Below are positions 18,521 through 28,808 of a stretch of 64,000 nt of DNA, one piece after another; the stretch's first letter is position 1, and every line of letters starts with the position of its first letter. A program made the position numbers and the translations under genes. Location: NCBI GenBank assembly GCA_014378485.1, contig JACMNO010000013.1:1-64000 (forward strand). Reading direction: 5' to 3'. Below the pieces are notes generated by a model, which saw nothing but the letters and a program-made list of their open reading frames with translations, ran no database searches and was not told where the DNA came from. The DNA is from Bacteroidia bacterium (lineage in GTDB: Bacteria; Bacteroidota; Bacteroidia; B-17B0; Aurantibacillaceae).

Positions 18521-18554
18521 AAAAAGCTCCTCTTGTATTAAAGAGGAGCTTTTT
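18521..18554. terminator. Bidirectional terminator
   Basis: AAAAAGCTCCTCTT (18521-18534) pairs over 14 bp with AAGAGGAGCTTTTT (18541-18554), with a 6-nt loop. It lies between two convergent genes and has A and T runs on both sides. Confidence 0.85.
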
Positions 18555-18567
18555 ATTTTAGTGTTAC

Positions 18568-21500
18568 TTATTTGCCTTTAAAGACAGTAACAAAGCCGGA
18601 GTATTTTTTGTCATCAGGAACATCGATCACATAAAAATAGGTTCCGTCAGAATTGCCGTCGGCTTTCCACTCGTTATTATAATTTGAATTTTCATAAACT
18701 TTTCTTCCCCATCTGTCAAATATCACAATACTGGTATTTGGATGGTATTCAAGGTTTGTAATCTTAAAGTACTCATTTGCATTATCTCCGTTAGGGGTGA
18801 TGATATTTGGAATAATCACAGAGCAAGGCGGCAATACATTGATCACTTCGAAATCAGAACTTTGATACCCGCAGCTATCGCTTGCCGTTACAAATATAGT
18901 GTATGCTCCTTCATTAGGAGGAGTTATAGAAGTTAAGATTTGGTTAGTAGATAGCACATCTGAATTCATAGTCCATAAATAGGTATAAGAAGGGTAGCCT
19001 CCGCTTGCCAGGGAGGTTAAGGTAAATTGTGTATTACCGCATGCCGTAACAGAATCAAGGATATCAATGTTCAATGTATTTGGTAAAACAACGATAACTT
19101 CGGAATCGAACTTCTGATATCCGCAACTGTCAATAACAGTAATACCAACCGTATAGGTTCCTCCGCTCAATGGACTAGTATAATTTAAGCTTGGTGAAGT
19201 ACCTACCGGTGCTGAATTCACAGTCCATGAATAATTATATACCGCGTGTCCACCAGTGGTAATGGAGTTTAAGGTTAAAGGTTTATTAGGACAGGTAATA
19301 AAGGAATTAGTAATTGCAATACTCAAATCATCCACATAATTTTTCACAACCACAGTGTCTGCTGTCGGGTTTGCGCAAACGCCATTTACAGTTACTACTA
19401 AAGTTTCGGTGGTGTTACTGCTTGCTGTATAACTAGTGGTGGTATTAACACCTGTAGCAGGATTATTCCCTGGAAGTGTTGTCCATGAATAAGTATAAGG
19501 TGTTCCCGAATTTCCAGGTGTAGAGGAACCAACACCCGTTGAGAACACAAATGATTTATTTAAACATTTCGTTAAGTCAACCAAAGGCGTAACAAATAAA
19601 TTGGCTTTTGGCGTTACATTAACAGTTATAGTTTTTGTATCAGGCGTGCTGCTAGGGCATGGAGCAGTACCTGTAACCACATATGTGTTTGTGCCAATAG
19701 CGGGCGGCACTAAGGTTATAGTAGGTGATGTTGATATAGGTGTTAACCCACCACTTTGGTAATAGTACCAATTGTAATTAGCGGCACCGGTTGCAGATAG
19801 AGTTGTTGATCCGCCTTCACATAAGGCAGTGTTTGTAATTGCAGTAGATATAGTTGTAGTTAACGGCGGATATAAAATTTCAACTGTATGAGTTGCGACA
19901 CAAGCACCAGTTGGGTTTATAACAGTCACTGTATAAATTACAGAACCTGTTCCTGTTGGTGGAACTGTTGTTGTAGGAGCAACTCTGATTGAATCGTTGG
20001 AATAATTTGTGGTGATGGTGCCATTGGGCGATACGGAGACAGTATAATCACTTGGTGACTGCGAAGCGCTGCAGAATCCGAAACGCATATTAGGAAGCAT
20101 ATTTGCGCCATTGGTCATGTAACCGCCTTGTTGATTTGCATTTACATCAGGACAAGAACTTACTCCGCTATTGTATGAAATGGATTTCATGTTTGCGATG
20201 TATGGCATTTGTTTCAACTCAATAGATGCATTATCAGGAAATGATGTTAAGCCACCTGTACAAACTTCAATTATAATGTTTGAAACCCCGTCCCAAGTAT
20301 ATGATTGAGAAAAACTGTGTGTTACCCAACCAAGACTTATGGATTGATTTGGGTTGAAATAAACAGTGTTTAATCCGGTAATGAATGGTTGGTTTGAGCC
20401 TGTAGGGAGATTCATTAACGACGTGCATCCCATTTTTATCTGGTAATCAGGATATACTAACGGACTTGTGTTTAATGCTGTAATTTTAAAAGCAAGGCTT
20501 GATATTTTTCCTGCGGTTATACCGACTGCATTAAGTTCGGCGGCTTTTACAAGGAATTGGTGTTTTCCTGAATACCACCACCCTGAAAATGGAGTCGGGT
20601 AGTTTGAACCTGTATTGTTCAGAAAAGGCCCTGTGTTAAATAGTTGAGTGGCGGAACCTGAACACAAGGAGGGATCTAATCCACAACTGGTTGGAGGAAT
20701 GTTTCCGAAATCTAAATTTAAAGTTGCTGCATCAGGAAAACATAATACGGTATTAGTTGGAGTAACCGTAAAGTTAGTTTGTATCGTACCAATAGTAACT
20801 GTATTGTTATAGATGCACGTTCCATCATTAATAACAGCAGAATAAGTTCCTGGCGCTAATGCAGTAATAGTTAATGATGTTGCAGTGGTTGTGGTATTTG
20901 ACACTGTATTAGCGGCAGTAGGGCCGGTTATGATGTAACTATAAGGAGCCGAAAAAGGTGTGTTTAAGTTTAAAACTGTTGTTCCGTTGCTATTATTTGG
21001 ACAAACATTTGTAACGTTAGAAAAATAAGTGCTGCCGCCGGAAACCTGGTTTAAAGTGTATTGAATGGAGTCCCGACATCCCTGCGAGTTTTTATAAACA
21101 ACGGTATAAACATCACTAGCAACCGCGGGATTAATGTATAAAGTATCATTGTTTCCGTTGGGGGCTGGAACTAAAACTGTTCCATGATACCAAACATAAT
21201 TGCTTCCACCAGGTTGAGCAATGGCAGTGGCGTTCCCGCAAAACGGTTTGATCAGGCTATTAAAAAAAGGAGGCGAAACGCCCACCGATAAATTGGCGGA
21301 AGCTTGCCCGCAGGTGGTAGAAGCGACTAAAACACTATAAGTACCGGGCGATAAACCGGTAGCAGTTTGCGAGGTGCTTACTGCTAAACCAAAATTAGGG
21401 TCACCAACTGTTGTATTTGTCCAAGTATAGGTATACACCCCATTACTTCCATTTGCAACTACTGAAGCGGAGCCCGAATTACCTCCTGCACAGGAACTGT

Positions 21501-22797
21501 TAGCATTTAAATTGATGATACTAACGGTGGTAAGGTTAATCGAAACTGTTTGTGATAAAGGGCATCCTCCCGGAGAGATCATGCTTACCGTATAAATATC
21601 ACCTGCCGTTACCGAAGGGGTCGGGCCTGCTATCAATGTGTCATTGGTAGCGCCCGATATTAAGCCGGATGGGCCAGACCATTGGTAGCTTGTAAAGCCT
21701 GTTGGCGCTACTAAAGTTGCAAAGTTTGAACCGGAGCACATGTTTGCATATGGCGTGCCAATTCCTCCGCATTCAGCATCCACATAGGCGTATCCCCAAT
21801 GCCCGCTTTGTGTACATCCACCAACTTCAAAATTAATTGAAACATTCGTTCCCGAAGGTAAAGTGGATAAATCAACAGAGTAATATTGCCACTTTCTGTA
21901 TTGAATAGAACCTATACCTGAAGGTGGACCGGTAACGGAAGTTTTAAGCGAGTCTGATGGCAAAGATGAAACAGGGTTAAAAGTATATGAAGTACATCCC
22001 GGTAAGATTGCACCTGTTGCTTCATTTCTTACTTCTACTTTAAAATAGGGAGATTCTTCTGCCAGATGACCACCGTTTTGAAGAACTACTGCATAACTAA
22101 AAGATAACCTTTGATTTGTAGATGAAGTAGATGTAATGTATTTCAATCTACAGGCCCTGTAATTTGCAAGCTCTCCGTTCATCCTCACTGAAACAGGATC
22201 AAAACTAAACGGACTTACAAAAGGTATTTCTGAAATAGTTTGCGTACCAACTGCTCGACAAGTATTTTTGTCATAGCCGTTAAAAGTTGGTGAAACTGGA
22301 TTAATGGCAGGCAATGTCATAATGGTGTGGTAGTTGGCAGTATTAGTAGTCGTCACATTGTTTCCGGCAGGATTTACTATTGAAAGTCCGGTAGAATTAT
22401 ATACAGGACTACCTCCGACAGCGCCTATAGAAGTTGTGCCTGTTCCGCCGGTCCAGCCATTAAAATTATACTGTTCAAATCCCATGTTTGGACAACCCAA
22501 ACTCATTGGTTTATTTGGTTCCAGATAAATAACAGTTTCCTGAATATCAGTTGAGCCACTTTCATACGGGGTGTGCTTATGCGCTTGTTTTTCTAAAGCT
22601 TTTTTTGAGGAAAAATCATTTTTTAGAAACTGAACGTAGCCACTTATTTCAGTCGGTTTTATTCCTTTGGCCTTGGCATATGTATACGCAGCTTTCTCAT
22701 CAAACTGGCTTTGATCGACTTTTTTATTATTTTGCGCAAACGCTACGGGAATAAAGAAAATGATAAGAACCGCTATAGAAAACAGTTTTTTTTTCAT
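18568..22797 (-). CDS. Large secreted protein with gliding-motility-type C-terminal domain (T9SS type B)
   Basis: This 1409-residue protein starts with a signal peptide (about 1-21). Its N-terminal part holds a jelly-roll-like region (about 100-340) rich in Gly, Ser and Thr. Repeated Ig/PKD-like units follow, many with NxxT and YTYSWTT or YSWTVNSAPVG turns; two near-identical units occur at about 1190-1340 (DSCGYQKFDSEVIVVLP and DSCGYQSSDFEVINVLPP). The last 85 residues contain IPNIITPNGDNANEYFKI, IVIFDRWGRKVYE and DGTYFYVI, the CHU_C / gliding-associated C-terminal domain. The protein should be exported by Sec and T9SS and stay at the cell surface as an adhesin or matrix component. Ligand is unknown. 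A TAAATTTG element lies at 22889-22896 upstream. Confidence 0.85.
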   Translation of the reverse strand: MKKKLFSIAVLIIFFIPVAFAQNNKKVDQSQFDEKAAYTYAKAKGIKPTEISGYVQFLKNDFSSKKALEKQAHKHTPYESGSTDIQETVIYLEPNKPMSLGCPNMGFEQYNFNGWTGGTGTTSIGAVGGSPVYNSTGLSIVNPAGNNVTTTNTANYHTIMTLPAINPVSPTFNGYDKNTCRAVGTQTISEIPFVSPFSFDPVSVRMNGELANYRACRLKYITSTSSTNQRLSFSYAVVLQNGGHLAEESPYFKVEVRNEATGAILPGCTSYTFNPVSSLPSDSLKTSVTGPPSGIGSIQYRKWQYYSVDLSTLPSGTNVSINFEVGGCTQSGHWGYAYVDAECGGIGTPYANMCSGSNFATLVAPTGFTSYQWSGPSGLISGATNDTLIAGPTPSVTAGDIYTVSMISPGGCPLSQTVSINLTTVSIINLNANSSCAGGNSGSASVVANGSNGVYTYTWTNTTVGDPNFGLAVSTSQTATGLSPGTYSVLVASTTCGQASANLSVGVSPPFFNSLIKPFCGNATAIAQPGGSNYVWYHGTVLVPAPNGNNDTLYINPAVASDVYTVVYKNSQGCRDSIQYTLNQVSGGSTYFSNVTNVCPNNSNGTTVLNLNTPFSAPYSYIITGPTAANTVSNTTTTATSLTITALAPGTYSAVINDGTCIYNNTVTIGTIQTNFTVTPTNTVLCFPDAATLNLDFGNIPPTSCGLDPSLCSGSATQLFNTGPFLNNTGSNYPTPFSGWWYSGKHQFLVKAAELNAVGITAGKISSLAFKITALNTSPLVYPDYQIKMGCTSLMNLPTGSNQPFITGLNTVYFNPNQSISLGWVTHSFSQSYTWDGVSNIIIEVCTGGLTSFPDNASIELKQMPYIANMKSISYNSGVSSCPDVNANQQGGYMTNGANMLPNMRFGFCSASQSPSDYTVSVSPNGTITTNYSNDSIRVAPTTTVPPTGTGSVIYTVTVINPTGACVATHTVEILYPPLTTTISTAITNTALCEGGSTTLSATGAANYNWYYYQSGGLTPISTSPTITLVPPAIGTNTYVVTGTAPCPSSTPDTKTITVNVTPKANLFVTPLVDLTKCLNKSFVFSTGVGSSTPGNSGTPYTYSWTTLPGNNPATGVNTTTSYTASSNTTETLVVTVNGVCANPTADTVVVKNYVDDLSIAITNSFITCPNKPLTLNSITTGGHAVYNYSWTVNSAPVGTSPSLNYTSPLSGGTYTVGITVIDSCGYQKFDSEVIVVLPNTLNIDILDSVTACGNTQFTLTSLASGGYPSYTYLWTMNSDVLSTNQILTSITPPNEGAYTIFVTASDSCGYQSSDFEVINVLPPCSVIIPNIITPNGDNANEYFKITNLEYHPNTSIVIFDRWGRKVYENSNYNNEWKADGNSDGTYFYVIDVPDDKKYSGFVTVFKGK

Positions 22798-22888
22798 AAT
22801 AAAAATAATTTGATTCGTAATTGTTTTTATAATTAAACTAAGTGCCTTGGAAATAAAAAGAGTTATAAATAATAAGTCTTATTCCTTT

Positions 22889-22896
22889 CAAATTTA
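22889..22896 (-). promoter_or_regulatory. Promoter -7 element TAAATTTG for the large secreted protein
   Basis: On the minus strand TAAATTTG fits TAnnTTTG. An ATTG (partial -33 box) lies 20 nt upstream. It implies a leader of about 85 nt. Confidence 0.5.
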
Positions 22897-23016
22897 ATTC
22901 TTTTTTTTTGATTTAACAATACACTTATTTATAAAACGACCCTATTTTGGGCTAAAACTGTATTCATAAAGCTTCCTTTTAATTCCAATAAAATTTTTCA
23001 GTCTAAGCTTTTAAAT

Positions 23017-23024
23017 TAACTTTG
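23017..23024 (+). promoter_or_regulatory. -7 element TAACTTTG directly before the PBP1A start
   Basis: TAACTTTG fits TAnnTTTG perfectly and ends only 6 nt before the ATG at 23031. If it is used, the transcript would begin at or next to the start codon. No strong -33 TTTG is seen. Confidence 0.5.
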
Positions 23025-23030
23025 CAAAAG

Positions 23031-25289
23031 ATGGCTATTAATAAAACTTCTAAATACATTCGGTTCACCTGGCTTTTAATCTGGGTACCATTTCTTTGTA
23101 TTTTTTTACTAGTCAGTTCAATTGCTTTAGAGGTTTTTACTGATTTGCCCAGTGTTCAGGAATTGCAAAATCCTAAAAGTAATTTAGCCACGGTAATTTA
23201 CAGCAGCGATATGAAAACGCTCGGAAAATATTATGCTGAAAACCGAGTAAGCGTTAAATATTACGAGCTTGATAGCGACCTTGTAAATGCTTTAATTGCT
23301 ACTGAAGATGCCCGTTTTCATGAACATAGCGGAGTTGATCTAAGAGCTCTAGGGAGGGCAGTTTTCGGCGCGCTCACCGGCCGTTCAGGCAGTGGAGGAG
23401 GAAGTACTTTGTCGCAACAGTTAGCTAAAATGATGTTTCCGCGTCAAAAATTGAGTAAGCCAAAAATGATTCTGCAAAAGTTGAAAGAATGGGTGATTGC
23501 CGCCCGTTTGGAAAAAAATTACACAAAGGATGAGATCCTCGCCTTGTATCTAAATAAATTCGATTTTTTAAATCAGGCAGTGGGTGTTAAATCAGCCGCC
23601 CAAATTTATTTTAACAGGAGTCAGGATAGTTTAGAAATACAACAGGCCGCCATGCTTATTGGGATGGCGAAAAATCCTTCATTGTTTAATCCTATAAAAA
23701 AAGCGGACACCACGCTTCATAGAAGAAATGTGGTGATGATGCAAATGGTTGCCAATGGCTTTTTAACGAAAGAAAAATATGACAGTTTAAAGACATTGCC
23801 TCTTGGTATTATATATCATCCGGAAGATCATAATGATGGTTTGGCTCCTTATTTCAGAGAATACTTAAGGGAATATTTTTTGAAAGAATGGTGTTCCAAA
23901 CATATTAATCCTGAAACCAATAAACCCTACAATATTTACAGGGACGGATTAAAGATTTTTACGACCATTGATTCAAGAATGCAGAAGTATGCTGAAGAAG
24001 CGGTATTTGAGCATATGACAGATTTGCAAAAACAATTTACTAAAGAATGCAAAACAAAAAAGAACGCTCCTTTTGCCTGGAATGTAAATAAAGAGCAGAT
24101 CGAAAATATCATGATGAGCTCCATGAAACGAAGCGACAGATATCGCTCCATGAAGAACGCTGGATTTACAAAGGAGCAAATTTTTACTGAGTTTCAAAAA
24201 CCGGTAAACATGACAGTTTATAGTTTACGTGGAGATATTGATACGCTCATGTCACCTTGGGACAGCATGCGTTATTATAAAAGTTTTTTACATACTGGTT
24301 TTGTTTCAATTGAGCCATCCACGGGTCATGTAAAGGCTTGGGTTGGTGGTGTAAATCATCACCATTTTAAATTTGATCACGTTAAGGTTGGTCGTCGGCA
24401 GGTGGGATCAACCTTTAAGCCCTTTGTTTATGCAATGGCTATTCAGGAAGGGTATTCACCTTGTTATCAAATTCCTAATGTTAGAACGTGCATTGAAACC
24501 GAGGGGCAACCTGCCTGGTGTCCGGATAATTCTGATGGTAATAAGGGAACAGGAAAGATGGTAACACTTCGTTATGCATTGGCCGGATCAATTAATTACG
24601 TTACAGCAGCTTTAATGAAAAAATTTGGACCGGATGCTGTTATTAATTTAGTAAGAAGAATGGGTATTACTGCACCAATAGAAGCGGTGCCATCTATATG
24701 TTTAGGTACGCCGGATATATCAGTATTTGAAATGGTAGCAGCCAACGCAACTTTTGCAAATAAAGGAACCTATATTCAACCAACTTTTATCACCCGAATT
24801 GAAGATAAAAACGGTAAAGTTTTGGAAGAATTTTTTCCAACAACGGACGAGGTATTCAGCGAGGAAAAAGCATATACAATGATCCAGTTGATGCGCGGTG
24901 TAGTAGACAGGGGAACAGGTTCCAGATTAAGGTCACGATATAATTTGCGGAATGAAATAGCTGGTAAAACAGGAACAACACAAAACAATGCGGATGGATG
25001 GTTTATGGGATTAACACCTGATTTAGTAGCAGGCTGCTGGGTTGGAGGAGAAGAAAGAAGCGTGCATTTTAATTCAACCAATGAAGGGCAGGGAGCCAGT
25101 ATGGCTTTACCAATCTGGGGGAAATTTTTTCAAAAAGTATATGCAGACCCTGCATTAAAAATTAGTAAAAACGGATTTGTAAAACCCGCAAACATGGGCA
25201 ATATTGAATTAGACTGTAGTGTTTACGATGCTCAGACAGAAAAGGACATTCCAATGGAGGATATCGATTTTGATAGTGATGATAAATAA
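23031..25289 (+). CDS. mrcA: Class A penicillin-binding protein 1A (glycosyltransferase/transpeptidase)
   Basis: PBP1A polymerises lipid II into glycan strands and cross-links the peptides. The ATG at 23031 gives 752 residues; a TTG three codons earlier overlaps the promoter box and is unlikely. A short cytoplasmic tail and a TM helix (about 12-33) lead into the GT51 domain, with catalytic Glu92 in [12 protein letters not shown] and [12 protein letters not shown] (about 125-136). The transpeptidase domain has Ser460 in GSTFKPF, a SIN-type second motif in GSINYVTA, and KTGTT in the third. All motifs are intact. It is 14 bp upstream of scoA and may share a transcript with it. Length fits the family. 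Confidence 0.92.
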   Translation: MAINKTSKYIRFTWLLIWVPFLCIFLLVSSIALEVFTDLPSVQELQNPKSNLATVIYSSDMKTLGKYYAENRVSVKYYELDSDLVNALIATEDARFHEHSGVDLRALGRAVFGALTGRSGSGGGSTLSQQLAKMMFPRQKLSKPKMILQKLKEWVIAARLEKNYTKDEILALYLNKFDFLNQAVGVKSAAQIYFNRSQDSLEIQQAAMLIGMAKNPSLFNPIKKADTTLHRRNVVMMQMVANGFLTKEKYDSLKTLPLGIIYHPEDHNDGLAPYFREYLREYFLKEWCSKHINPETNKPYNIYRDGLKIFTTIDSRMQKYAEEAVFEHMTDLQKQFTKECKTKKNAPFAWNVNKEQIENIMMSSMKRSDRYRSMKNAGFTKEQIFTEFQKPVNMTVYSLRGDIDTLMSPWDSMRYYKSFLHTGFVSIEPSTGHVKAWVGGVNHHHFKFDHVKVGRRQVGSTFKPFVYAMAIQEGYSPCYQIPNVRTCIETEGQPAWCPDNSDGNKGTGKMVTLRYALAGSINYVTAALMKKFGPDAVINLVRRMGITAPIEAVPSICLGTPDISVFEMVAANATFANKGTYIQPTFITRIEDKNGKVLEEFFPTTDEVFSEEKAYTMIQLMRGVVDRGTGSRLRSRYNLRNEIAGKTGTTQNNADGWFMGLTPDLVAGCWVGGEERSVHFNSTNEGQGASMALPIWGKFFQKVYADPALKISKNGFVKPANMGNIELDCSVYDAQTEKDIPMEDIDFDSDDK

Positions 25290-25303
25290 AAAATAAACTT
25301 GAA

Positions 25304-26017
25304 ATGATAAATAGAGTAGTAAAAAACGCTGAAGATGCTGTAAAAGACATTACGGATAATATGACTTTATTGGTTGGCGGATTTGGCTTATGTGGAATTC
25401 CTGAAAATTGTATTTCTGCCTTAGTTAAAAAGAAAATAAAAGGATTAACTTGTATCAGCAACAATGCCGGGGTAGATGATTTTGGTTTAGGTTTATTACT
25501 TCAAACTAAACAGATCAAAAAAATGATTGCTTCTTACGTTGGTGAAAATGCAGAATTTGAACGACAAATGTTAAGTGGAGAATTAGAAGTTGAATTGATT
25601 CCACAAGGCACATTAGCAACACGGTGTTTGGCGGCTGGATATGGCATGCCTGTTATATATACTCCGGCCGGAGTAGGTACTGAGGTAGCTATTGGAAAAG
25701 AGGTTCGCACCTTTACTTATAACGGCGAAACCAAAGAGTATTTGGAAGAAAAAGCATTTGAAGCTGATTTTGCGATTGTAAAGGCATGGAAAGGAGATTC
25801 AGCAGGTAATTTAATTTTCCGTTCAACAGCCCGTAATTTTAATCCCATGATGGCAATGGCAGGTAAAATAACGATTGCTGAGGTAGAGGAACTGGTAGAG
25901 GTAGGCCAATTAGATCCGGACCAGATACACACACCGGGAATATATGTACACCGTATTTTTCAGGGAGAAAAATATGAAAAACGTATTGAGCAGGTAACAG
26001 TTAGGAAAAAGGGGTAA
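25304..26017 (+). CDS. scoA: 3-oxoacid CoA-transferase subunit A
   Basis: ScoA and ScoB form succinyl-CoA:3-ketoacid CoA transferase, which moves CoA from succinyl-CoA to acetoacetate. The 237-residue subunit has the family I signature [14 protein letters not shown] (about 24-37) and [18 protein letters not shown], plus [26 protein letters not shown] in the middle. Length matches (about 230-240). The partner subunit lies at 28151-28807, not next to it: a GT2 gene and a membrane protein gene sit between them. Spacing of 14 bp each side suggests one run of transcription through all four. Confidence 0.92.
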   Translation: MINRVVKNAEDAVKDITDNMTLLVGGFGLCGIPENCISALVKKKIKGLTCISNNAGVDDFGLGLLLQTKQIKKMIASYVGENAEFERQMLSGELEVELIPQGTLATRCLAAGYGMPVIYTPAGVGTEVAIGKEVRTFTYNGETKEYLEEKAFEADFAIVKAWKGDSAGNLIFRSTARNFNPMMAMAGKITIAEVEELVEVGQLDPDQIHTPGIYVHRIFQGEKYEKRIEQVTVRKKG

Positions 26018-26031
26018 TTCAGATTAAAATT

Positions 26032-26754
26032 ATGGCTCAAACATTATCAATATTAATACCGGCTTATAACGAAGGTAGAACGATTCATGAGATTTTAGAT
26101 AAAGTATTGAATGTGAAATTGCTAAATGATTTAGAAAAAGAAATTGTTATTGTAAACGATTGTTCTAAAGATGACACACAAAACGTTATAGAAACCTATT
26201 TTGCAGAAAGACCGGATGTTAAAAATATTTTGTTTCAACAACCTTTTAATCAGGGCAAAGGCGCAGCTATTAGAAAAGCAATTGAATTGGCAACAGGAGA
26301 TTTTATCATTGTACAGGATGCAGATTTGGAATATGACCCGGAAGAGTACAACCTTTTGCTAAAACCCATTTTAAATAATGTGGCGGACGTTGTTTATGGC
26401 TCTCGTTTTATTGGAGGAAAGCCGCATCGTATTTTATTTTTCTGGCATTCAATAGGTAATAAATTATTGACAACACTTTCTAATATGTTCACAAACCTGA
26501 ATTTGACGGATATGGAAACGTGTTATAAATTATTCAGGGCAGATATTATTAAAAGTATTTGGCTCACAGAAAATCGGTTTGGTTTTGAGCCGGAAGTAAC
26601 GGCTAAACTATCAAGAATTCCTAAATTAAGAATATACGAAATTGGCATTTCTTATTATGGAAGGACTTATGAAGATGGAAAAAAAATTGGTTGGAAAGAT
26701 GGTTTCAGAGCTATATATTGTATAGTTAAGTATGGCTTATTTAAGGCAAAATAG
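26032..26754 (+). CDS. Family 2 glycosyltransferase, dolichol/polyprenol-phosphate type
   Basis: This 240-residue soluble GT-A enzyme begins [18 protein letters not shown] and has [11 protein letters not shown] (about 40-50), [12 protein letters not shown] (about 80-91) and the metal site [13 protein letters not shown] (about 100-112). GSRFIGGK and the tail [16 protein letters not shown] are typical of DPM1-like polyprenol-phosphate hexose synthases that lack a C-terminal membrane domain. It would charge undecaprenyl phosphate with a sugar from a nucleotide donor. It is inserted between scoA and scoB, 14 bp after scoA, and 3 bp before a polytopic membrane protein that may use its product. Confidence 0.88.
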   Translation: MAQTLSILIPAYNEGRTIHEILDKVLNVKLLNDLEKEIVIVNDCSKDDTQNVIETYFAERPDVKNILFQQPFNQGKGAAIRKAIELATGDFIIVQDADLEYDPEEYNLLLKPILNNVADVVYGSRFIGGKPHRILFFWHSIGNKLLTTLSNMFTNLNLTDMETCYKLFRADIIKSIWLTENRFGFEPEVTAKLSRIPKLRIYEIGISYYGRTYEDGKKIGWKDGFRAIYCIVKYGLFKAK

Positions 26755-26757
26755 CAA

Positions 26758-28131
26758 ATGAAATTAAAGTATAACATATCGCCATCCATTCTTTCAGTAA
26801 TAATTATTTTTTTATTTTGCCTTTGCACCGCACATATTAATAAGGTTTGGTGCGGGGATGGGTTCAATCCTTTTTGCTATGATACCAAACAATATTATTC
26901 CTATTTACCTCAGTTTTTAATTGAACAGGATATCGATTTCGTTAAAAGAGGTGATTACTGGCTTGATACATTGGACAACGGAAAAGTATTTATTAAATAT
27001 TCCTGCGGTGTTGCTTTTTTGGAAGCTCCTTTTTTTCTGCTAGCCTGGGCTATCTGCCTGTTAGGTAACATTCCTGTGAATGGCGGTTATAATTCAGTTT
27101 TTTTTGAATGCATCCATTACGGGGTTTTTCTCTATTTTTTATTAGGAATGGTTTGTTTAAGAAAAGCTTTATTGCATTTTAAATTCAGTGAAATTGTTGT
27201 TTCCATTACATTGTTATGTGTATTTTTTGGAACAAACTTATTTCATTATATTTTAGGGCAAGGGCTAATGTCACACGGCTTTTTATTCTCATTGCATTGC
27301 ATCTTTTTATACCTGATTATTAGATTTTACAATTCCCCTAATATTAAAAACACCATTTTTATAGGATTAGTTGGAGGATTAATTGCCTTAATTCGGCCCA
27401 CAGAAATACTTTGTTTCCTTGTTTTAGCTTTGTGGAAGGTAAATTCAATGGAAACCTTTAAGGAGAGATTCCGGTTTTTCATCCAAAAATATTACCTGGT
27501 TATAGTGATGATGATTATGGTTATTATAGTTTGGATTCCGCAAATGCTTTATTGGAAACATGTGTCAGGAGGTTATTTACTGTATTCTTATAAAGATGAG
27601 AAATTATTATTTGACAGTCCAAAATTAATTGAGATATTATTTAGTCCAAGAAACGGATTGATCCCTTACTGCCCGGTAGTGTTTTTATTTTTAGTTTCGC
27701 TGTTCGTTCCAAATTCAGTGTATAAGGGAAAGTTGGGGATCGTTATGTTTGTGGCATTAAACATTTATTTAGTTTCTTGCTGGTGGTGTTGGTGGTACGG
27801 CGGAAGCTTTGGTGCGAGAGCTCTTGTCCAGATCTATCCGTATCTTGCTATCTCTTTTGCCGGCATGTTACAATTAGCATATATATATAAAGCAAAGTTT
27901 TATAAGGTGTTGAAATATTCACTGAATGTGGTTATTTTTTTATGCGTGTTACTTCACTTAAAATTTTGGTACCAGGGGAAAAATGGCTATGTGCATTTTG
28001 ATTCTATGACGAGGCAGGCCTACTGGTTTATATTCCCACGCGTGCTTTTAAACGGTTCGGAAACCGCAAAATATTATTCCTTGGTGAAAACGCCTAGTTA
28101 TGATCCAAAGGAAAGAGATACAGTTAGATAA
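26758..28131 (+). CDS. Polytopic membrane protein, likely GT-C-type glycan protein
   Basis: This 457-residue protein has about ten hydrophobic segments. After the first one, an extracytoplasmic loop carries WCGDGFNPFCYDTKQYYSYL, with acidic and aromatic residues like the first loop of GT-C transferases of the GT39/GT83 type. It follows the polyprenol-phosphate transferase by 3 bp, which fits a lipid-linked sugar user. I do not recognise a named family with certainty. The last 30 residues are soluble and basic (KTPSYDPKERDTVR). It could alternatively be a flippase-like protein. Confidence 0.6.
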   Translation: MKLKYNISPSILSVIIIFLFCLCTAHINKVWCGDGFNPFCYDTKQYYSYLPQFLIEQDIDFVKRGDYWLDTLDNGKVFIKYSCGVAFLEAPFFLLAWAICLLGNIPVNGGYNSVFFECIHYGVFLYFLLGMVCLRKALLHFKFSEIVVSITLLCVFFGTNLFHYILGQGLMSHGFLFSLHCIFLYLIIRFYNSPNIKNTIFIGLVGGLIALIRPTEILCFLVLALWKVNSMETFKERFRFFIQKYYLVIVMMIMVIIVWIPQMLYWKHVSGGYLLYSYKDEKLLFDSPKLIEILFSPRNGLIPYCPVVFLFLVSLFVPNSVYKGKLGIVMFVALNIYLVSCWWCWWYGGSFGARALVQIYPYLAISFAGMLQLAYIYKAKFYKVLKYSLNVVIFLCVLLHLKFWYQGKNGYVHFDSMTRQAYWFIFPRVLLNGSETAKYYSLVKTPSYDPKERDTVR

Positions 28132-28150
28132 AAAATAATTATTAGAAACT

Positions 28151-28807
28151 ATGTTAGATAAAAATGGTATTGCCAAGCGTATTGCAAAAGAAGTGAAAAA
28201 CGGTATGTATGTTAATTTAGGGATTGGAATTCCTACGTTAGTAGCAAATTATATTCCTGATGGAATTGATGTCGTTTTACAGTCAGAAAACGGAATTTTG
28301 GGGATGGGCCCTTTTCCTTTTGAAGGTGAAGAGGATGCGGATTTAATTAATGCCGGAAAGCAAACTGTTACACTTTTAAATGGGGCTTCTATATTTGATA
28401 GCGCTATGAGCTTTGGAATGATCAGAGCTCAAAAGGTGAATTTAACAATTTTAGGGGCTATGGAAGTAAGTGAATACGGCGATATTGCAAATTGGAAAAT
28501 ACCCGGTAAAATGGTAAAAGGCATGGGCGGCGCTATGGATTTAGTAGCGAGTGCTAAAAACATCATTGTAGCTATGCAGCATGTTAATAAAGCAGGAGAA
28601 TCCAAGTTGTTACCAAAATGTGATTTACCTTTAACGGGCATCAGATGTGTAAAAAAAATCGTGACTGAGTTGGCTGTTTTGGATGTATTACCAACAGGCG
28701 GATTTCGCTTGCTGGAAAGGGCACCCGGAGTTAGCGTAGAACAAATTAAAAACGCAACCGCTGGTAGGTTAATTGTTGAAGGAGAAATACCAGAAATGGT
28801 AATTTAA
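28151..28807 (+). CDS. scoB: 3-oxoacid CoA-transferase subunit B
   Basis: This 218-residue partner of ScoA carries the catalytic glutamate in the SENG motif of VVLQSENGILGMGPFP (about residues 45-60). GLGIPTLVANYIP is near the N-terminus. The middle IWVTILGAMEVSEYGDIANWKIPG-like stretch (LTILGAMEVSEYGDIANWKIPG, shortened here) and FRLLERAPGVS near the end complete the family I pattern. Length fits the family. It is separated from scoA by two glycan genes but keeps its own ribosome-entry spacing of 19 bp after the membrane protein. The gene after it is convergent. Confidence 0.92.
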   Translation: MLDKNGIAKRIAKEVKNGMYVNLGIGIPTLVANYIPDGIDVVLQSENGILGMGPFPFEGEEDADLINAGKQTVTLLNGASIFDSAMSFGMIRAQKVNLTILGAMEVSEYGDIANWKIPGKMVKGMGGAMDLVASAKNIIVAMQHVNKAGESKLLPKCDLPLTGIRCVKKIVTELAVLDVLPTGGFRLLERAPGVSVEQIKNATAGRLIVEGEIPEMVI

Positions 28808-28808
28808 A

